This document shows positions 17,383-26,275 of a DNA stretch of 64,000 nucleotides, one piece after another. The notes under the pieces were generated by a model. It saw only the letters and a list, made by a program, of their open reading frames with translations, was not told the DNA's origin and ran no database searches. The DNA is from Bacteroidota bacterium (GTDB lineage: Bacteria > Bacteroidota > Ignavibacteria > Tepidaquicellales > Tepidaquicellaceae): contig JAFDZO010000010.1 in NCBI GenBank assembly GCA_018266845.1, forward strand, positions 1 to 64,000, in the 5' to 3' direction. The translations under genes and the position numbers were made by a program. Numbering within the stretch: the first letter of the stretch is position 1; each line of letters opens with the position of its first letter.

Positions 17383-18921
17383 ATGAAGAAAAAACTTACC
17401 TTTTCTTTTGTTCTTTTATTGTTTTTTTCGGTTCAATGCTCTTTTGCAGGAGAAAATCCCGGGGACAGGATTAAGAAATTACTGCATGATTCCAAAAAAG
17501 AAAAAACCAATGCCAAATTGTATTTCCCCGCTGAATTAAGCAAGAAAAAAGAATTCTTGCAAAATCTTAAATCTTCAAGAAAGTTGTTCCAAAAAATTCC
17601 TGACCTTGCATACGACAGGAATTACAATGAGAAAAATGAATGGAATTTTGAAACCGGGCTTGGTTTGACTTCCGTTGACAGCACTAATTTTTATCTCTTC
17701 AATGCATTTCCTTCATATACCACTAAAGATGAAACATTTCAGGCAAAGCTGAATATTCCGCTTAGGTTTGCAACTAAAGGTTTTGATTTCAGAAAAGATG
17801 ATTACAAAACCGGCACGCAGGTTCTGAGCGCTTTGAACCTAGCATATAATTATGTTTCCTATGACAGGAGCTTTGGCTTAACGGGAAATTTCCGCGAAGT
17901 AAAAGAGCAGTCAATGGGTAAAGGAAGCATTATGTATCAATATAACAACTCTACTTCATATGAAGACAGAAAAGGCGGAGTTGACTTATCTATGGCGATA
18001 CAGGGCAGCAGCATTAATTTCCTTCTTGCTGATATTACAAAGGGAGGAGTTGTAGGCGCTGATTTTAATCTTGAGCTTATGACTTTGCTTGGTGAGAAAA
18101 ATTCCAGATTAGATATTCCTGTACTAAAGCATTTCTTCCTTGGTTTTAACTATGGCGGAGATTTCAATGAAAAAGCCGGGATTACGAAAATTGATTCATT
18201 GACAGGAGCTATACGCGAAGATAAAGGGGCAATGCATATTATTGATACTTATGCCCAGATGAGATTGTTCGATGAGCCGAATTTTAATATAGAGCTATAC
18301 GGAGATTACTCTAAAATAATGAAATTTGGAAGCAACTTTATGGCAGGGCTTGATTTTAATTTCACTTCTAAAGCCGGCTCGCTTTCGCTTTCTGCTCAAA
18401 GAAGATTTCAACAGGGGAAATATCTTCCGACATACTTTGACGCATTTTATGAGACAGATAGATTTCAGGATATAGTAGGTTCAAACGGCAGGCATATACT
18501 TAATTCAAAAGCTGCGCTGCTCGATAGTCTTGAAGAATTACAGGGAAGCACACTTGCGCAGGCATTCGGGGAAATCGGCAAACAGCTTTATGTGCTCGGA
18601 GCTTATCAGAAAATTGATAAGGGCGGATTTGGTGGAGAGATATATTTAGTTGCAGCGCTTCCAAAGGCAATTGAAAAGACATCAATCTACGGAGGCTACT
18701 ACAAGCGTAACATACAGGATGCTTCTGAAATATTTACTCTCAATCAGGACGCTTATTTCTTCGGAAGATTAGATTATCTTTTAAATGATTTTATGGTGTT
18801 CTCTTTATCATATCAGCAGACATTTGCGCCGGTGAGGGATGCGCAAAATAATATTGTTGATTTTACTCCGCAGAAAAGATTTCAGCCGGAACTGAATTTT
18901 ATATTGCCTCTGGGCAGATAG
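17383..18921 (+). CDS. Exported protein of unknown function, beta-rich
   Basis: A 512-aa protein with a clear signal peptide (about 1-22, ending CSFAG). The mature protein starts with a charged helical stretch (DRIKKLLHDSKKEKTNAK), then long alternating polar/hydrophobic strands with aromatic girdles (WNFETGLGLTSV, FFLGFNYGGDF, LSLSAQRRFQ, YGGYYKRN, FSLSYQQTF) and a final ELNFILPLGR. This reads like an outer-membrane beta-barrel or a large beta-sheet surface protein. I recognise no named family. It has its own terminator and no operon partner. Function unknown. Confidence 0.7.
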   Translation: MKKKLTFSFVLLLFFSVQCSFAGENPGDRIKKLLHDSKKEKTNAKLYFPAELSKKKEFLQNLKSSRKLFQKIPDLAYDRNYNEKNEWNFETGLGLTSVDSTNFYLFNAFPSYTTKDETFQAKLNIPLRFATKGFDFRKDDYKTGTQVLSALNLAYNYVSYDRSFGLTGNFREVKEQSMGKGSIMYQYNNSTSYEDRKGGVDLSMAIQGSSINFLLADITKGGVVGADFNLELMTLLGEKNSRLDIPVLKHFFLGFNYGGDFNEKAGITKIDSLTGAIREDKGAMHIIDTYAQMRLFDEPNFNIELYGDYSKIMKFGSNFMAGLDFNFTSKAGSLSLSAQRRFQQGKYLPTYFDAFYETDRFQDIVGSNGRHILNSKAALLDSLEELQGSTLAQAFGEIGKQLYVLGAYQKIDKGGFGGEIYLVAALPKAIEKTSIYGGYYKRNIQDASEIFTLNQDAYFFGRLDYLLNDFMVFSLSYQQTFAPVRDAQNNIVDFTPQKRFQPELNFILPLGR

Positions 18922-18940
18922 TATGGTGCGCTTTTAATTT

Positions 18941-18969
18941 AAGCCGGACTTGTCCGGCTTTTTTTTTTG
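18941..18969 (+). terminator. Intrinsic terminator after the 512-aa protein gene
   Basis: AAGCCGGA (18941-18948) and TCCGGCTT (18953-18960) form a perfect 8-bp stem around CTTG, followed by nine T residues. A textbook terminator on the + strand, between convergent genes. Confidence 0.92.
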
Positions 18970-18972
18970 TTC

Positions 18973-20103
18973 TTATTCTAGTTTTTTACTAAACCTTAAA
19001 GCGCTAAGGACAAGTATAATCACCCCAATAGCAAAAAGTATAGCTAAGTCCTGCCATAATTCAGCGAATCCTATTCCTTTCAATACTATTCCCCGAATAA
19101 TTGTAATATAATATTTCAAAGGAATAATTGTTGTAAGATACTGAACTGCCTTTGGCATGTTTTCAATAGGAAAAATAAACCCGGATAAAAAAAGCATCGG
19201 CAGCATAACGCCGAATGCAGAAGTCATCATTGCCTGCTGCTGCGTTTTTGAAATTGTAGAGACAAACAATCCAAGCCCTAAAGTAGAAAGCATATATATA
19301 AATGTGCAAAGGTAAAGAAAAGCAATGCTTCCCCTTACGTCTATTCCAAACCAGTATCTCATTACTGTCAGCACTATTGTGGCGGAAATAAATCCTATAG
19401 CTATGAAGGGAACGAATTTTCCCAGAATCATTTGATATGGCTTTACAGGTGTTACAATTAATTGTTCGAGCGTTCCGACTTCTCTTTCTTTTACTATTGC
19501 AAGCGAAGTTAAGCTGGTTGTAACAATTAAAATTATGAGTGATACAACACCCGGAAGCATATAATTTCTTGTTGTGAGATTGGGATTGTACCAAACCCTT
19601 ACTTCGGGGGTAATTGTGCCGGAAAATTTTGTTTTCATTCCGTAACGCTCGGCTTTCTCTATCAATAAATTTTGTGAATAACCTGATACTATTCCCGCCG
19701 AGTATCCCGCAGCTATTGATGCTTTGTTGCCGTCAGAGCCGTCAAAGATTAATTGAACATTTGCTGTTTTGTTTGAGTTGAGATTTTTCTCGTAATCGGA
19801 AGAAATCACAATCGCCATAAGAACATTTCCTTTATCGAGAAGATTTGTAACATCGTCATAGTCTGAAACATAATAATCCATAGCAAAGTAACCCGACTTC
19901 TCAAAAAGCTGAATAAAATTACGGCTCGATTCAGATTTGTCCCTATCTAGAACAACAGTGTGAACGGTATTTAAGTCATAGTTCGCAGCATAACCCAGCA
20001 TAATTAATTGAATAACGGGAAGTATCAGAACGACTGCAAACATCTTAGGGTCTCTTCTGAATTGAATTAATTCTTTCTTAATGAATTGAATCAGCAGCTG
20101 CAT
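18973..20103 (-). CDS. ABC-2 exporter permease, second of pair (YbhR-like)
   Basis: A 376-aa ABC-2 type membrane protein: one N-terminal helix (MFAVVLILPVIQLIMLGYA), a large periplasmic domain (about 45-175), then five helices with GVVSLIILIVTTSLTSLAIVKEREVGTLEQL in the first. This is the YhiP/YbhS-YbhR architecture (ABC2_membrane_3). It overlaps the sister permease by one base and ends the TetR-HlyD-ATPase-ATPase-permease-permease operon. Together the two permeases likely form the inner-membrane channel of a multidrug or lipid exporter. It is distinct from its sister but clearly paralogous. Confidence 0.85.
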   Translation of the reverse strand: MQLLIQFIKKELIQFRRDPKMFAVVLILPVIQLIMLGYAANYDLNTVHTVVLDRDKSESSRNFIQLFEKSGYFAMDYYVSDYDDVTNLLDKGNVLMAIVISSDYEKNLNSNKTANVQLIFDGSDGNKASIAAGYSAGIVSGYSQNLLIEKAERYGMKTKFSGTITPEVRVWYNPNLTTRNYMLPGVVSLIILIVTTSLTSLAIVKEREVGTLEQLIVTPVKPYQMILGKFVPFIAIGFISATIVLTVMRYWFGIDVRGSIAFLYLCTFIYMLSTLGLGLFVSTISKTQQQAMMTSAFGVMLPMLFLSGFIFPIENMPKAVQYLTTIIPLKYYITIIRGIVLKGIGFAELWQDLAILFAIGVIILVLSALRFSKKLE

Positions 20104-21236
20104 TATACAGTTCTCCTTTGCCGCGCTGTTTTAATCATCGAAATCGTCAGGAAAAAAAGAGCAAATATAGTAATGTATATATATTGCTGCCAGAACGCTT
20201 CTATGCCTGTCCCCTTTATTACAACAGACCTTAAAATGATTATAAAAAATTTTGCGGGAGTTAAATTTGTAATTATCTGTATAAATGGCGGCATGCTTTC
20301 AATCGGAAAAGTAAAGCCTGAAAGTATGTTTGTCGGCAGCTGTGAAATTAACGTGCTTAATTGAAAAGCAACCTGCATAGAATCAGCTATGGTAGAAACA
20401 AAAATTCCTAGGCTTAGTCCTGCTATGATGTATAATATTGTTCCTGCAGCAAGATAAATTATCCTGCCTTTTATTTCCAAACCAAATAAAAAATGCCCGA
20501 GTATAAGCACTAAAATTGAAATCAATATTGCAAGAAAAATATAGGGAATGATTTTACCGAGAATTAACTCGAACGGCGAAACGGGCGACACATTTATCTG
20601 TTCGATAGTGCCCTGCTCTTTTTCACGCACTATTGAAATAGCTGTGAGGGTAACGCAAATAACCATTAAGATAGTTGCGATAAGTCCGGGAATTAAAAAT
20701 TCCGTTGTCTTTAAATCAGGATTGTACCAGAAAATCCCTGCGATATTGAGTGGGCGCGTTATTCTGATGCCTTCTTTTGCTAAAATATCCGCTGAAACTT
20801 TTTCTGAAAAGCCAAGCGTTGCGGAGTTAACATAGTTCATAATAATTGTCGCAGTGTTGCCGTTGACTCCGTCAATTAAAAATTGAACTGAAGCATTTTC
20901 CTTTGAGTAAAACTTTTTTGAAAAATCCACAGGAATTGTAACAACGCACTGAACCGTTTTATCGTTAAGCGAGCGGTCAGCTTCTTCGGGAGAAGTAACG
21001 TATTTTACAATATCGAAATACTCGGATGAGTTAAACGTTTTTATAAATTCTCTGGATAGCTCGGATTTCTCCAAGTCGTATATTCCGATTTTTATGTGTG
21101 TAACATCATAGTTAAGAGCGTATCCGAAAAGAATAAGCATAAATACGGGATAGAAAAATATTAGTATCAGGGAACGGTTATCCCTTAATATCTGCCGGAA
21201 TTCCTTTTTTACTATGGCGTAAATTCTTGTCAGCAT
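20103..21236 (-). CDS. ABC-2 exporter permease, first of pair (YbhS-like)
   Basis: A 377-aa paralogue of the following permease with the same plan: N-terminal helix SLILIFFYPVFMLILFGYALNYDVTH, periplasmic domain, then LIPGLIATILMVICVTLTAISIVREKEQGTIEQI and four more helices ending in a basic tail. The pattern YALNYD is shared by the pair. It starts one base after the second ATPase gene ends, so translation is probably coupled. Transported substrate unknown; E. coli YbhFSR has been linked to drug and cation export. Confidence 0.85.
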   Translation of the reverse strand: MLTRIYAIVKKEFRQILRDNRSLILIFFYPVFMLILFGYALNYDVTHIKIGIYDLEKSELSREFIKTFNSSEYFDIVKYVTSPEEADRSLNDKTVQCVVTIPVDFSKKFYSKENASVQFLIDGVNGNTATIIMNYVNSATLGFSEKVSADILAKEGIRITRPLNIAGIFWYNPDLKTTEFLIPGLIATILMVICVTLTAISIVREKEQGTIEQINVSPVSPFELILGKIIPYIFLAILISILVLILGHFLFGLEIKGRIIYLAAGTILYIIAGLSLGIFVSTIADSMQVAFQLSTLISQLPTNILSGFTFPIESMPPFIQIITNLTPAKFFIIILRSVVIKGTGIEAFWQQYIYITIFALFFLTISMIKTARQRRTV

Positions 21237-21237
21237 C

Positions 21238-22170
21238 TTAATCTTTCTTTTCGAGCAGCGTTATAAAAACATCTTCGAGAGTAGGGGAGATTTTATCAAT
21301 TCTTGATGTGTTAATTTTGCTTTCAGAAAGAGTTTTCACTATAAAGTCTTTCGCATTTTCCTCGGTATCGTTTTCTTTCAGCTTCACGTGAATGTAGTTT
21401 CCGAATATAGTAGCGCTGCCAAAAAAATTTGAATCCTCTAATATCGTAAGAGCATCAATGGTTTTGCCGCACTCTATTTCAAGAATAATTGTCTTTATAT
21501 AATTTTCTTTCAGTTCTTTCGGGCTTCCGCCTGCAATAATTTTACCTGCATTAATTAATAAAATTCTGTTGCAAAATTCTGCCTCATCTAAATAGTGTGT
21601 CGTAACAAAAACTGTAGTGCCTTCTGAGGATAATGTGTTTATAAGGTCCCAGAAGTTTCTTCTTTCAATAGGGTCAACCCCTCCCGTAGGTTCATCGAGG
21701 AAAACAATATTAGGCGAGTGAATCACGGCTGTTCCCAATGCGAGACGCTGCTTTATACCTGTTGGCAGAGAGCCTGTGAGAAGTTTTTCTTTCCCTTCTA
21801 AGTTAGCAATTTTTAGAACCCATTTTTTTCTGTTGGATAAATTCTCTCCTTCAAGTCCGTAAACCCCTCCAAAAAAATTTATGTTTTCTTCAATCGTCAA
21901 ATCATTATAAAGCGAAAACTTCTGCGACATATATCCTATATTTCTTTTTACCTGCTCTGACTGCGTTTTAATTGAAAATCCGCCGACTGTGGCATCGCCT
22001 GAAGTCGGTTCTAAAATCCCGCACAGCATTTTTATAGTAGTGGATTTCCCCGCGCCATTTGCTCCGAGAAATCCGAAAATTTCTCCTCTGTAAACTTCAA
22101 ATGAGACATTATCCACCGATGTAAAATTGCCGAACTTCTTAGTAAGATTTTTTACTTCGATGGAATTCAT
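21238..22170 (-). CDS. ABC exporter ATPase, C-half of a split YbhF
   Basis: A 310-aa ABC ATPase. Walker A GANGAGKST is at 36-44; Walker B IVFLDEP is at 155-161 with the catalytic Glu present; the H-loop is in TTHYLDEAE. The signature is degenerate: LPTGIKQ in place of LSGGQ, as in the second ATPase half of YbhF-type proteins. It overlaps the upstream ATPase gene by 4 bases. Together the two genes equal the fused double ATPase of E. coli YbhF, here as separate polypeptides that should heterodimerise. The C-terminal extension (about 225-310) is typical of ABC-2 drug exporters. Confidence 0.87.
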   Translation of the reverse strand: MNSIEVKNLTKKFGNFTSVDNVSFEVYRGEIFGFLGANGAGKSTTIKMLCGILEPTSGDATVGGFSIKTQSEQVKRNIGYMSQKFSLYNDLTIEENINFFGGVYGLEGENLSNRKKWVLKIANLEGKEKLLTGSLPTGIKQRLALGTAVIHSPNIVFLDEPTGGVDPIERRNFWDLINTLSSEGTTVFVTTHYLDEAEFCNRILLINAGKIIAGGSPKELKENYIKTIILEIECGKTIDALTILEDSNFFGSATIFGNYIHVKLKENDTEENAKDFIVKTLSESKINTSRIDKISPTLEDVFITLLEKKD

Positions 22171-23102
22171 AATTGCTGTAATTCAGTTTTTTTTGTTTTC
22201 AATAAATGGATGAATACATTTTCGAGCGAAGCGGGAATGATTCTTTTGTCCTGAATCTCTATTCCGTTTTTACTTAAAATATTTTCAATAACCGGAAAAT
22301 CTTTTTCAAAGCTATCTGCTACGATGTTAAGTCTGTCGCCGAATGTCTGTATTTCATAATTAGTATTTTCCTTTAGCGCTTTATCAGCGCTGCGAATATT
22401 ATTACATACAATTTCAATCACTGTTTTATGCAGGCTTTCTCTTATCTTTGCCGGAGTATCAAGTTTTAATATTTTTGCATTATTAAATAACGCCAGTCTG
22501 TTAAACCGTTCCGCTTCATCTAAGTATGGAGTGGAAATAATTATTGTAATTTCTTCCTTAATTAAGTCAGAAAGTATCTTCCAGAAATCACGCCGCGAAA
22601 CCGGATCAACACCAGTTGTCGGCTCATCGAGGAAAATTATTTTCGGTTTATGAATTAAAGTGCATGCAAGAGCAAGCTTCTGCTTCATTCCGCCCGATAG
22701 TTTACCTGCATAAAATTTTCTGAAATCAGTCAGCCGTGTAAATTGCAGCAATTCGTTCCTTCTTTCTTTGTAGTCTTTTACTCCGTGAATGTCGGCAAAA
22801 AATTCTATGTTTTCATCCACGCTTAAATCAGTATATAGCGAAAACTTCTGAGAAAGATACCCGATATTATCTTTTATTTTCATCTTGTCCTTCCGCAAAT
22901 CATAGCCCATAATATCTGCGTTTCCATCGGTTGGATTTATCAATCCGCAAAGAAGTCTTATAGTGGTGGTTTTTCCTGCGCCGTCAGGACCTACAAATCC
23001 AAACATTTCATTTTTATAAATGCTGAAGCTGATGTCATCTATTCCGATAACACCGCCTTCGTAAATTTTTTTCAGGTTCGATATTTTTATTATTTCCTGC
23101 AC
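22167..23102 (-). CDS. ABC exporter ATPase, N-half of a split YbhF
   Basis: A 311-aa ABC ATPase with a full set of motifs: Walker A GPDGAGKTT (38-46), signature LSGGMKQ (135-141), Walker B IIFLDEP (155-161). The switch His is replaced: the segment reads STPYLDEAE where the partner has TTHYLDEAE. GPDGAGKTT with an Asp is characteristic of the first half of YbhF/RbbA-like proteins. It therefore has a good signature but no H-loop His, while its partner has the His but a poor signature, which is a complementary pair with probably one working ATP site. The 4-base overlap with the next gene suggests coupled translation. Confidence 0.87.
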   Translation of the reverse strand: MQEIIKISNLKKIYEGGVIGIDDISFSIYKNEMFGFVGPDGAGKTTTIRLLCGLINPTDGNADIMGYDLRKDKMKIKDNIGYLSQKFSLYTDLSVDENIEFFADIHGVKDYKERRNELLQFTRLTDFRKFYAGKLSGGMKQKLALACTLIHKPKIIFLDEPTTGVDPVSRRDFWKILSDLIKEEITIIISTPYLDEAERFNRLALFNNAKILKLDTPAKIRESLHKTVIEIVCNNIRSADKALKENTNYEIQTFGDRLNIVADSFEKDFPVIENILSKNGIEIQDKRIIPASLENVFIHLLKTKKTELQQL

Positions 23103-23125
23103 TATTTGGCTATATGGCTATTTCA

Positions 23126-24088
23126 CTATTTTGTGTACAACTTTGCATCAGCCGGCATGCCGGGTTTTAAATCAAATTGCGGATTTTGTATCTCAAGCTT
23201 TACGCCAAAGACAAGTTTTGTTCTTTCATCTTTCGTTTGAATATTTTTCGGAGTGAACTCTGCATCGGGAGAAATAAAAATTACTTTTCCCTTGTAAACT
23301 TTATCTTTGTAGCTGTCAACCGTAACATCGGCTGTCTCGTTTAATTTTACTTTTCCAAGCTCCATTTCGGAAACATAAATTATAAGATTAACAGTTTCCA
23401 GATTTGAAATTTTTAAAAGCGATGATTGCGGATTTACTATCTCGCCTTTCTCAATAAATTTTTTTGAAATAATTCCGCTTGCGGGAGCGTACACGCTGCA
23501 ATCGGCTATATTCTGCTTCAGCATGTCATAGGCAGATATTGCTTTATTAAGATTTGCTCTTGCCGATTCTATATCTTCAGGTCTGGCAATATTTTTTATT
23601 TTTGTGAGATTATCTTTTGCAGTCTGATATTGTGATGCTGAAAGGTCGTATCGTGAAACTGCATTATCGTATTGCTGCTTTGTAATGGTATTTTCTCTAT
23701 ACAAATTTTCCGCTCTGTCTCTTTCAGTTTTTGCCGCATCAAGATTTATTCGTGCCTGCTCTACTAAATCGCTTTGAATCCTAATATCGTTTTTTGTGGC
23801 TCCGTTCTTCACAAGATTATATTGAGCTTGCGCAAGGTCAACACCTGCCTGCGCCTGACGCAGCTGTATGTCGAGTAAATCGTGATTAATAGTCAGGAGC
23901 AAATCACCCTCTTTTACCTTATCGCCTTCTTTAAAGTTAAGCTCGCTAATTTGTCCGGCGACTTTAGAGCTTACGGTAACGTTTACACTTTCTATTGTTC
24001 CCGTGGAAGAAATTGTATCCGTCTCTTCTTTTTTTGAGCAGCCGTATAGTAAAAAGCAAATGAGGATTACGATATTAATGTATTTCAT
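23126..24088 (-). CDS. HlyD-family periplasmic adaptor lipoprotein (YbhG-like)
   Basis: A 320-aa membrane-fusion protein beginning MKYINIVILICFLLYGC, with lipobox Cys17. Then come a biotinyl-lipoyl half (GQISELNFKEGDKVKEGDLL), a long coiled-coil hairpin (about 75-180, rich in QAQAGVDLAQAQYN and DAAKTERDRAENLYRE repeats), the second lipoyl half (CSVYAPASGIISKKFIEKGEIV) and a beta-barrel (ADVTVDSYKDKVYKGKV). A longer frame to 24178 exists, but the start at 24088 gives a proper lipoprotein signal and overlaps the TetR gene end by 14 bases. It bridges the ABC-2 permeases to an outer-membrane channel that is not encoded here. Confidence 0.88.
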   Translation of the reverse strand: MKYINIVILICFLLYGCSKKEETDTISSTGTIESVNVTVSSKVAGQISELNFKEGDKVKEGDLLLTINHDLLDIQLRQAQAGVDLAQAQYNLVKNGATKNDIRIQSDLVEQARINLDAAKTERDRAENLYRENTITKQQYDNAVSRYDLSASQYQTAKDNLTKIKNIARPEDIESARANLNKAISAYDMLKQNIADCSVYAPASGIISKKFIEKGEIVNPQSSLLKISNLETVNLIIYVSEMELGKVKLNETADVTVDSYKDKVYKGKVIFISPDAEFTPKNIQTKDERTKLVFGVKLEIQNPQFDLKPGMPADAKLYTK

Positions 24089-24692
24089 GATTTTGTGATG
24101 AAAAATTTTTATAAACTTTTTTTCCTTTTTTTGTAAGAATGCCGTTGAGTAATATATCAAATACACTTTTTGCAGCAAGTTGATACGATAAATCGCTTGA
24201 TGTAAGAAAGTAAGGATTTATCACGGAGCGCACAGAGCTGATGAATATTTCAATTATTATAGGAGGTGGAAACTTTTCAACAAGCTCTTCTTTTTGTCCC
24301 TGAAGAATCACTTTAGAAAGAAATCCGTGCAGTCTTTCTTTCCTAAAATCATCTATTTTTTGCCAAAGGTCTGGGGCATAAATTTTTAAATCGTTGTGCC
24401 ATTTAGGTGAGTGCTGGGCAAGTTTGCCGCTTGCAAAATTAAGCAGGGAAATAAATTTATTTACGGAGTTGGTATTACTTTCAGCAATTTTTGTAATCCC
24501 TTCATACATCCCTGCTAGAAAAACATTTACAACTTCCTGCAGCAGTTCATCTTTGGATTTAAAATGTTTGTAAATTGTATTTTTGCTAATCATCAAGCCG
24601 GAGGCGATTTCATTCAAAGTGATTTTGTAAAAACCTTCTTTAAAAAAAACTCTGCCCGAGTAATCAATAATTTTTTGTTTATCGTTAAGCAT
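24075..24692 (-). CDS. TetR-family repressor of the exporter operon
   Basis: A 205-aa regulator. The N-terminal helix-turn-helix is typical: ARVFF-like SGRVFFKEGFYKITLNEIASGLMISKNTIYKHFKSKDELL. The C-terminal part is the variable ligand-binding and dimerisation domain. It is first in the operon with the HlyD, ATPase and permease genes, like CecR (YbiH) before ybhGFSR in E. coli. A perfect 9+9 dyad 12 to 39 bases upstream of its ATG is the probable autoregulatory operator. An inducing drug or metabolite is expected but cannot be read from sequence. Confidence 0.88.
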   Translation of the reverse strand: MLNDKQKIIDYSGRVFFKEGFYKITLNEIASGLMISKNTIYKHFKSKDELLQEVVNVFLAGMYEGITKIAESNTNSVNKFISLLNFASGKLAQHSPKWHNDLKIYAPDLWQKIDDFRKERLHGFLSKVILQGQKEELVEKFPPPIIIEIFISSVRSVINPYFLTSSDLSYQLAAKSVFDILLNGILTKKGKKVYKNFSSQNHEIH

Positions 24693-24703
24693 GTAATATC
24701 TTG

Positions 24704-24731
24704 GGAAACTATATTGGTCTTGATAGTTTCC
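24704..24731. promoter_or_regulatory. Probable TetR operator
   Basis: GGAAACTAT (24704-24712) and ATAGTTTCC (24723-24731) form a perfect inverted repeat with a 10-base spacer, so the half-site centres are 19 bp apart. It sits just before the TetR gene start, in the 228-bp region shared with the divergent PorV/PorQ-like gene. Position and symmetry fit a TetR-dimer operator; binding is inferred. Confidence 0.65.
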
Positions 24732-24920
24732 AATCTACTTTATTTATCCTTCTCATTCAAGTTAATTTTAGAGTTGCTTTTGAAAAGAATGAGTTGTAGT
24801 TTATATTATTCAATAAAAATACAAATCTTATAGAGCGTTTTTCTACCATTCCGCAAATCAACCTTAATTTATAAAAAATAATTTTACGGATTTTTTTCAT
24901 TCAGAAAATTAAATTCATTT

Positions 24921-26042
24921 ATGAAAATCCGTGCAGGTTTATTTTTAATCCTAATTTTAGGTTTACCTAATTCTTCCTTTCCTCAGGAAACATACGATAA
25001 CAATTTTTATGAAGGCATTTTTAGCAATATTTACCTGAATCATCATCCGAATATCAGAGCTGAAGCAATGGGCAGGGGACTCTCGGCAAGTGATAACGGA
25101 GATTATGCGCCTTTATATAATCCAGCGCTTTCAAGTCTAACAAAAGGTGTGAAAGTAAATTATTCTTATTCTCAGCAGGAAAGTGAAAAGCCGAGCCTGA
25201 ATTATTACGAAGCTTCTTATTCCAATCAAAAAATGGGTAGTATAGGATTAAGCGCATATTATTATTCCAAAAGTCCATTATCCGGCTGGTTTATTGAGAT
25301 GCAGAATCATAAAAGTTATTATGATGCACTATATACAATAAACTACGCAAGGGAAGTTTCAAAAGATTTTTATGCAGGTATAAATTTCAATGTCTTTCAC
25401 TATTCGCAAATATATGACAGCTGGACTACTTTTGATTATTTGATTTTTGAAGACGGATTTTCTTTTGATGCTGGGGTATTGAAAAAGTTTGAGTTAAGCA
25501 AAGAACAAGGGACTCAGATTGCAGAAGTTTCGGCAGCATTTTATAACCTTACAAATTCAAAATACACTCATGATAGTTATGGCTATACATACAAATCTCC
25601 TTTGCCTTCTATTCTTAGAATCGGAGGAAGTTATTTATTCAAGGCAGGTACTGAAACACTGAACGGAAAATTTTATCCCGTTACTTCTTTTACACATATT
25701 GAATTTGAAAAAGTCGTTAATTCAAATCTGGGCATCTTTGTGAAAGTGGGTCAGGAAATTACGCTGCACGAAGTGCTTTCATTGAGAGCCGGAATGTTTT
25801 TTATTAATAGAAAAGATTTAGATGTATATTCAGTAAATGACTTTATTTCATCGCAATTTTTGTGGGGAGGAGGTGTTAATTTTCCGTTTCATAAGTTCTT
25901 TAATTTAAAGAAAGATTTTACTCTGAAAATTGATTATGCTAAAACAGATTTTTCCGGTTACATAAACCCATACGGATATAGAGAATATTACTCAACCGGA
26001 ATATATAACTCTTTAGGACTTTCTTTAAACTACGGCTTGTAA
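24921..26042 (+). CDS. PorV/PorQ-like outer membrane beta-barrel protein
   Basis: A 373-aa protein with a signal peptide (1-21, ending FPQ). The mature N-terminus carries RAEAMGRGLSASDNGDYAPL followed by YNPALSSL, very like the conserved PorV/PorQ opening (R.aamGga..A..dd..a.y.NPA.L) of the FadL-related family tied to type IX secretion. Repeated aromatic-ended strands follow, and the C-terminus is SLGLSLNYGL. PorV/PorQ proteins shuttle or anchor T9SS cargo at the outer membrane, and a T9SS cargo is encoded at 43507. The match is to motif and layout only; it could be a related barrel with another role. Confidence 0.65.
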   Translation: MKIRAGLFLILILGLPNSSFPQETYDNNFYEGIFSNIYLNHHPNIRAEAMGRGLSASDNGDYAPLYNPALSSLTKGVKVNYSYSQQESEKPSLNYYEASYSNQKMGSIGLSAYYYSKSPLSGWFIEMQNHKSYYDALYTINYAREVSKDFYAGINFNVFHYSQIYDSWTTFDYLIFEDGFSFDAGVLKKFELSKEQGTQIAEVSAAFYNLTNSKYTHDSYGYTYKSPLPSILRIGGSYLFKAGTETLNGKFYPVTSFTHIEFEKVVNSNLGIFVKVGQEITLHEVLSLRAGMFFINRKDLDVYSVNDFISSQFLWGGGVNFPFHKFFNLKKDFTLKIDYAKTDFSGYINPYGYREYYSTGIYNSLGLSLNYGL

Positions 26043-26049
26043 TTTTTTC

Positions 26050-26074
26050 CCTATTACTGCTAATAGGCTCTTTT
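26050..26074 (+). terminator. Intrinsic terminator after the PorV/PorQ-like gene
   Basis: CCTATTA (26050-26056), loop CTGC, then TAATAGG (26061-26067), followed by CTCTTTTG. A 7-bp AT-rich stem with a short T tract, 8 bases after the stop codon. Confidence 0.6.
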
Positions 26075-26188
26075 GCATTTTATAGAGTAAAATGAATTTT
26101 TAATTTGTATTCTAGTTCTTTTAAATTTTATAATTTGCTAAGCGGCAATTTTCAAACGGTAACTGAGAATTGTAATTTTATTTTGCAG

Positions 26189-26275
26189 AAAAACCCGTCA
26201 AAAACCCGACACTACGTCGAAAAATATTTTCGGCGGTATTGTTTTTACAATATTCTGCAAATTAAAAACCCGACA
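26189..26275 (+). repeat. Three direct copies of AAAAACCCG[AT]CA
   Basis: Copies lie at 26189-26200, 26200-26211 and 26264-26275. The first two are one helical turn (11 bp) apart; the third is 64 bp further. They lie 110-200 bp upstream of lexA. Repeated words on the same DNA face are a common form of protein-binding site. Whether LexA or another factor binds them is unknown. Confidence 0.5.

Noticed and set aside
24089-24178. Longer N-terminus for the HlyD-like protein
   Set aside because: The extra 30 residues lie within the TetR gene and hide the lipoprotein signal, which begins at the ATG at 24088.
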